DNA from: Myxococcota bacterium
GTDB taxonomy: Bacteria; Myxococcota_C; UBA6777
Reading direction: 5' to 3'
DNA length: 8,679 nt
Assembly: GCA_023150835.1 (NCBI GenBank)
Contig: JAKLKB010000187.1
Coordinates: 1-8,679, forward strand
The stretch's first letter is position 1. Every line of letters starts with the position of its first letter. This document shows positions 6,811 through 8,679 of the stretch, in pieces. The notes beneath the pieces were generated by a model that did no database searches, was not told the DNA's origin, and worked only from the letters and a program-made list of their open reading frames with translations. The position numbers and the translations under genes were made by a program.

Positions 6811-7053
6811 ATGTTAAAGAAAGACCAAAAGACGATCATCCAACAGCTTGTTCAAGAGAACATGACGTTTTCTCGAAAACTCCCCGAACAAGCCGACAAA
6901 ACACGGGCGACCGCACGCACATCGCAGACTTCGCTCCCAGCCATCTCTTTTAAACATATCCTGTCGGGACTCAACAACGACAAACAACAAGAACTCCCCA
7001 CCCCTTCCTTCAAAAGCCTCGCTGCCATCGCCTTCGAAAACACCTCCAAGTAA
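6811..7053 (+). CDS. Small hypothetical protein, 80 aa
   Basis: The ATG has GGAGG (6800-6804) 6 bases upstream, and codon choice (AAC, ATC, CTC, GAA, CAA preferred) matches the larger genes, so it is probably real. I recognise no family. The protein is polar: an N-terminal helix-forming part rich in Lys and Gln (KKDQKTIIQQLVQENM), then a Ser/Thr/Arg stretch, then two related motifs, LPAISFKHIL and LPTPSFKSLA, about 20 residues apart. No signal peptide or membrane segment is visible. It is separated from its upstream neighbour by 461 bases and faces the amidohydrolase gene. Confidence 0.62.
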   Translation: MLKKDQKTIIQQLVQENMTFSRKLPEQADKTRATARTSQTSLPAISFKHILSGLNNDKQQELPTPSFKSLAAIAFENTSK

Positions 7054-7074
7054 TACGAAATCCGCCCCTCATGT

Positions 7075-7132
7075 GCGCCAATATATAGGGGCAGACAGGT
7101 GTGGCTGCCCAACCGTAGGGCATCTACGCACG
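7075..7132 (-). repeat. Dispersed hairpin element, copy 2 (inverted)
   Basis: Read on the minus strand it begins cgtgcgtagatgccc, has the stem GGGCAG/CTGCCC (7105-7110 and 7089-7094) and ends near ggcgca, matching the element at 3665-3723 in layout and in its conserved blocks. The loop and flanks have diverged. It lies between the convergent small ORF and amidohydrolase gene, where it could end both transcripts. Confidence 0.68.
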
Positions 7133-7203
7133 ATCCTTTGATCACACATCTTGCGGATATCGTATCATCCCCTCCCCAGAACAGATCCCCCATCCAAACG
7201 AGA

Positions 7204-8370
7204 TCAAGGCTTCATCATCGCAAGCAAGCGCTCGGCATTTTCTGCGAACACCTTGCGCAACAGAGGTCGGTTTCCATCGTAAGCGATGCGCACTTTCGCC
7301 ATCGTTGCAACAAGCGGATACCAAGGCCAGTCCGTTCCAAAGAGGATGCGATTGCTGTCGAATTCCTTGGCGATGGCACGCAGAGAGGTGACGCCCTGAC
7401 CGTGAGTTTCAAGCCAGACGTTCTCGTGTTGTTTGGCGAGTTGAAGCGCTTCGCTGTGATCGCGTGCGCCTGCGTGCCCAAAGATGAACTGGATATCTTT
7501 GAACTTGGTCAGAGGCTCTTTATATTTCTCCATCTTGGCGTATTCACCGTTGTTTCCAGCCTCGATCCCTGCGCGCCCTGAGTGAAAGAACACCATCATA
7601 CCGAGCTTTTGGCACTCTTCAAAAAGCTCCATCGCGCTGGGGTCGTTGGGGGCGATGCTTTGGATGGTGGGATGGAACTTGATCCCGCGATAGCCTGCTT
7701 GGTGAAGCTCCCGCAACAATTGAACGGCGGTTTTGCCCTTGTAATGGGCTTCTTTGGGTTTGGGATGCACAGAGCCAAACAAGACGAAACTTTCGCGCTT
7801 TCCAGACTTTTCGATGGCGTCTTTCCATTGTTGGGCCATATCATCACGGCCAAAACCGAGGTTGACCGCGATCGGCAACAAGACCGCCTTTTTGACACGC
7901 GCCAACTCCATCTCTTCGAGCAGATTCGGGATCGTGTGCGTCTTGGCATCGACTCCCCCCGTCAGCCCAGAACGTGCGATCTCTTCGTCCACATGATCGA
8001 GCATCTTTGTGGTCGCGATCTTGTTGATGTAGTCGTCCATATTGAAGACGCACGCCGGATCTCGTGCGCCATCGCAGTCCATGATGTAAGCGACCTTTGC
8101 GGTCTTTTGCTGCAAATCCACGTCGGGCGATTGCCCCACCGCAAACGCCAAGTGGGCGTGAAAGTCGATCGCCATCGGAAGATCCGTGTCCGTAAATTTG
8201 AACTTTCCATCCGCCGTCACCTCCACAAAAGGCAACTCGGCCATCCCCTTGTACCCATCGAGCTGCATCTTGAATTCACGCGGCGGCGTGATCGGCTCGT
8301 TGCAAAACAACAACGTCGGCCCCAACGCCAACGCCCCCAACGCCGTCTTCAAAAACCTCCGCCGAGGCAT
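7204..8370 (-). CDS. Tat-exported metal-dependent amidohydrolase (Amidohydro_2 family)
   Basis: A 388-residue protein beginning MPRRRFLK, a twin-arginine signal with hydrophobic core ALGALALGPTLLF; a Cys at 23 follows, but Phe before it makes a lipobox doubtful. The mature part is a TIM-barrel amidohydrolase. Visible elements are the metal-binding HAH (71-73), IKFHP with K231 and H233, FFHSG with H263, FGHAG with H299 and the catalytic aspartate in FGTDWP (D347). All expected residues are present, so it should be active. Family members hydrolyse or decarboxylate small cyclic or carboxylated compounds; this substrate cannot be told. Folded export to the periplasm with metal bound is expected. 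An alternative GTG start at 8421 adds 17 residues and has a stronger ribosome binding site (AAGGAGG, 5 bases away); the ATG at 8370 has GGAGG, also 5 bases away. Confidence 0.9.
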   Translation of the reverse strand: MPRRRFLKTALGALALGPTLLFCNEPITPPREFKMQLDGYKGMAELPFVEVTADGKFKFTDTDLPMAIDFHAHLAFAVGQSPDVDLQQKTAKVAYIMDCDGARDPACVFNMDDYINKIATTKMLDHVDEEIARSGLTGGVDAKTHTIPNLLEEMELARVKKAVLLPIAVNLGFGRDDMAQQWKDAIEKSGKRESFVLFGSVHPKPKEAHYKGKTAVQLLRELHQAGYRGIKFHPTIQSIAPNDPSAMELFEECQKLGMMVFFHSGRAGIEAGNNGEYAKMEKYKEPLTKFKDIQFIFGHAGARDHSEALQLAKQHENVWLETHGQGVTSLRAIAKEFDSNRILFGTDWPWYPLVATMAKVRIAYDGNRPLLRKVFAENAERLLAMMKP

Positions 8371-8426
8371 CCCTTCCTCCGTCCCCACCCTCCCCGCATC
8401 CTTCGATTCTTTCTGAAACACGCTGG

Positions 8427-8433
8427 CCTCCTT
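8427..8433 (-). promoter_or_regulatory. Strong ribosome binding site for an alternative GTG start
   Basis: On the minus strand AAGGAGG stands 5 bases before an in-frame GTG at 8421. It would give the amidohydrolase a 17-residue longer N-region, which Tat signals tolerate. It also sits closer to the candidate promoter than the ATG does. Which start is used is open. Confidence 0.45.
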
Positions 8434-8454
8434 CCACAGTTGAAACAAACTTCG

Positions 8455-8486
8455 CTTATAGCACCGAGAACGTGCGCAATTGTCAA
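8455..8486 (-). promoter_or_regulatory. Candidate promoter of the amidohydrolase gene
   Basis: On the minus strand a perfect TTGACA (8481-8486) is followed by TATAAG (8455-8460), which matches 5 of 6 consensus bases and has an extended TGn in front. The 20-base spacer is longer than the usual 17, which weakens the call. The expected start of transcription lies about 25-30 bases before the GTG at 8421. Confidence 0.5.
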
Positions 8487-8577
8487 CCAGACTCGTGTCG
8501 TGGATTGTATTTGTCTTGATCTTGTGGGGCTTCACCCCATAGGCGTTAGGTGAAGCGGAGGAAAGCCCCCCACCCCG

Positions 8578-8601
8578 CCCTCCCCCGTGAACAGGGGAGG
8601 G
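8578..8601. repeat. G/C-run hairpin, right side
   Basis: CCCTCCCC (8578-8585) pairs perfectly with GGGGAGGG (8594-8601) across an 8-base loop containing gtgaac. Read on the other strand the loop matches the gttcac of the hairpin at 43-60. It lies upstream of the amidohydrolase promoter, in DNA with no coding signal. Confidence 0.6.
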
Positions 8602-8643
8602 AGCGAAAGTCGGAAGCAGCGGGGATTTTGTTTTTTCATGACG

Positions 8644-8679
8644 CACGCTGTTTGCACGAGACGCAGACGCTGCCCGTTC
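8644..8679. repeat. 36-base direct repeat, right copy
   Basis: Matches 1-36 at 33 of 36 positions in the same orientation and shares the GCAG-acg-CTGC mini-stem. It runs into the window edge, so its true extent is unknown. Confidence 0.75.

Noticed and set aside
7582-8553. 323-residue plus-strand open frame opposite the amidohydrolase
   Set aside because: The minus strand encodes a complete amidohydrolase with all metal ligands; the plus frame has no recognisable features.
8371-8646. Amidohydrolase start at 8646
   Set aside because: It would translate the G/C hairpin and the region of the candidate promoter and put 92 residues before the Tat signal.

Overview
The window looks like chromosomal DNA of a myxobacterium-like (Myxococcota / former Deltaproteobacteria) organism. 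This is inferred from style, not from a marker gene. The clues are a large cysteine-rich lipoprotein behind a Glu-Pro linker, a degenerate GGDEF signalling protein, a long low-complexity protein with a DUF2325-type C-terminus, fairly GC-rich codon use, and intergenic DNA full of dispersed hairpins and tandem repeats. No rRNA, tRNA, transposase, integrase or phage gene was seen.

Layout. Bases 1-765 carry no convincing gene: G/C-run hairpins, then an exact-register 32-bp tandem array of 11 units (287-634), then a possible promoter. A secreted lipoprotein with 56 cysteines in 12-Cys modules follows (766-2370, +). After a 34-bp palindrome and a second dyad comes a GAF plus degenerate-GGDEF protein (2484-3578, +) that has lost the catalytic signature but kept the c-di-GMP I-site RxxD. 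A 446-bp gap holds the first copy of a dispersed hairpin element. Next is a 774-aa protein with a coiled coil, 19 hexapeptide repeats encoded by an 18-bp tandem repeat, and a DUF2325-like C-terminus (4025-6349, +). A 461-bp gap then precedes a small 80-aa ORF with a good ribosome binding site (6811-7053, +). The last gene runs the other way: a Tat-exported amidohydrolase (7204-8370, -) with all expected metal and active-site residues. Between it and the small ORF lies an inverted second copy of the hairpin element. The right end has G/C-run hairpins again and a 36-base sequence nearly identical (33/36) to the left end.

The genes are spaced by more than 100 bp and do not form an obvious operon. 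Two act in or on the envelope (lipoprotein, Tat amidohydrolase) and one is probably a c-di-GMP receptor rather than a cyclase. No link between them is shown by the sequence. The strongest leads are the receptor-type GGDEF protein, the 32-bp array, the exact 12-Cys modularity, the hexapeptide repeat and the inverted hairpin pair. I do not see a complete new defence or mobile system.
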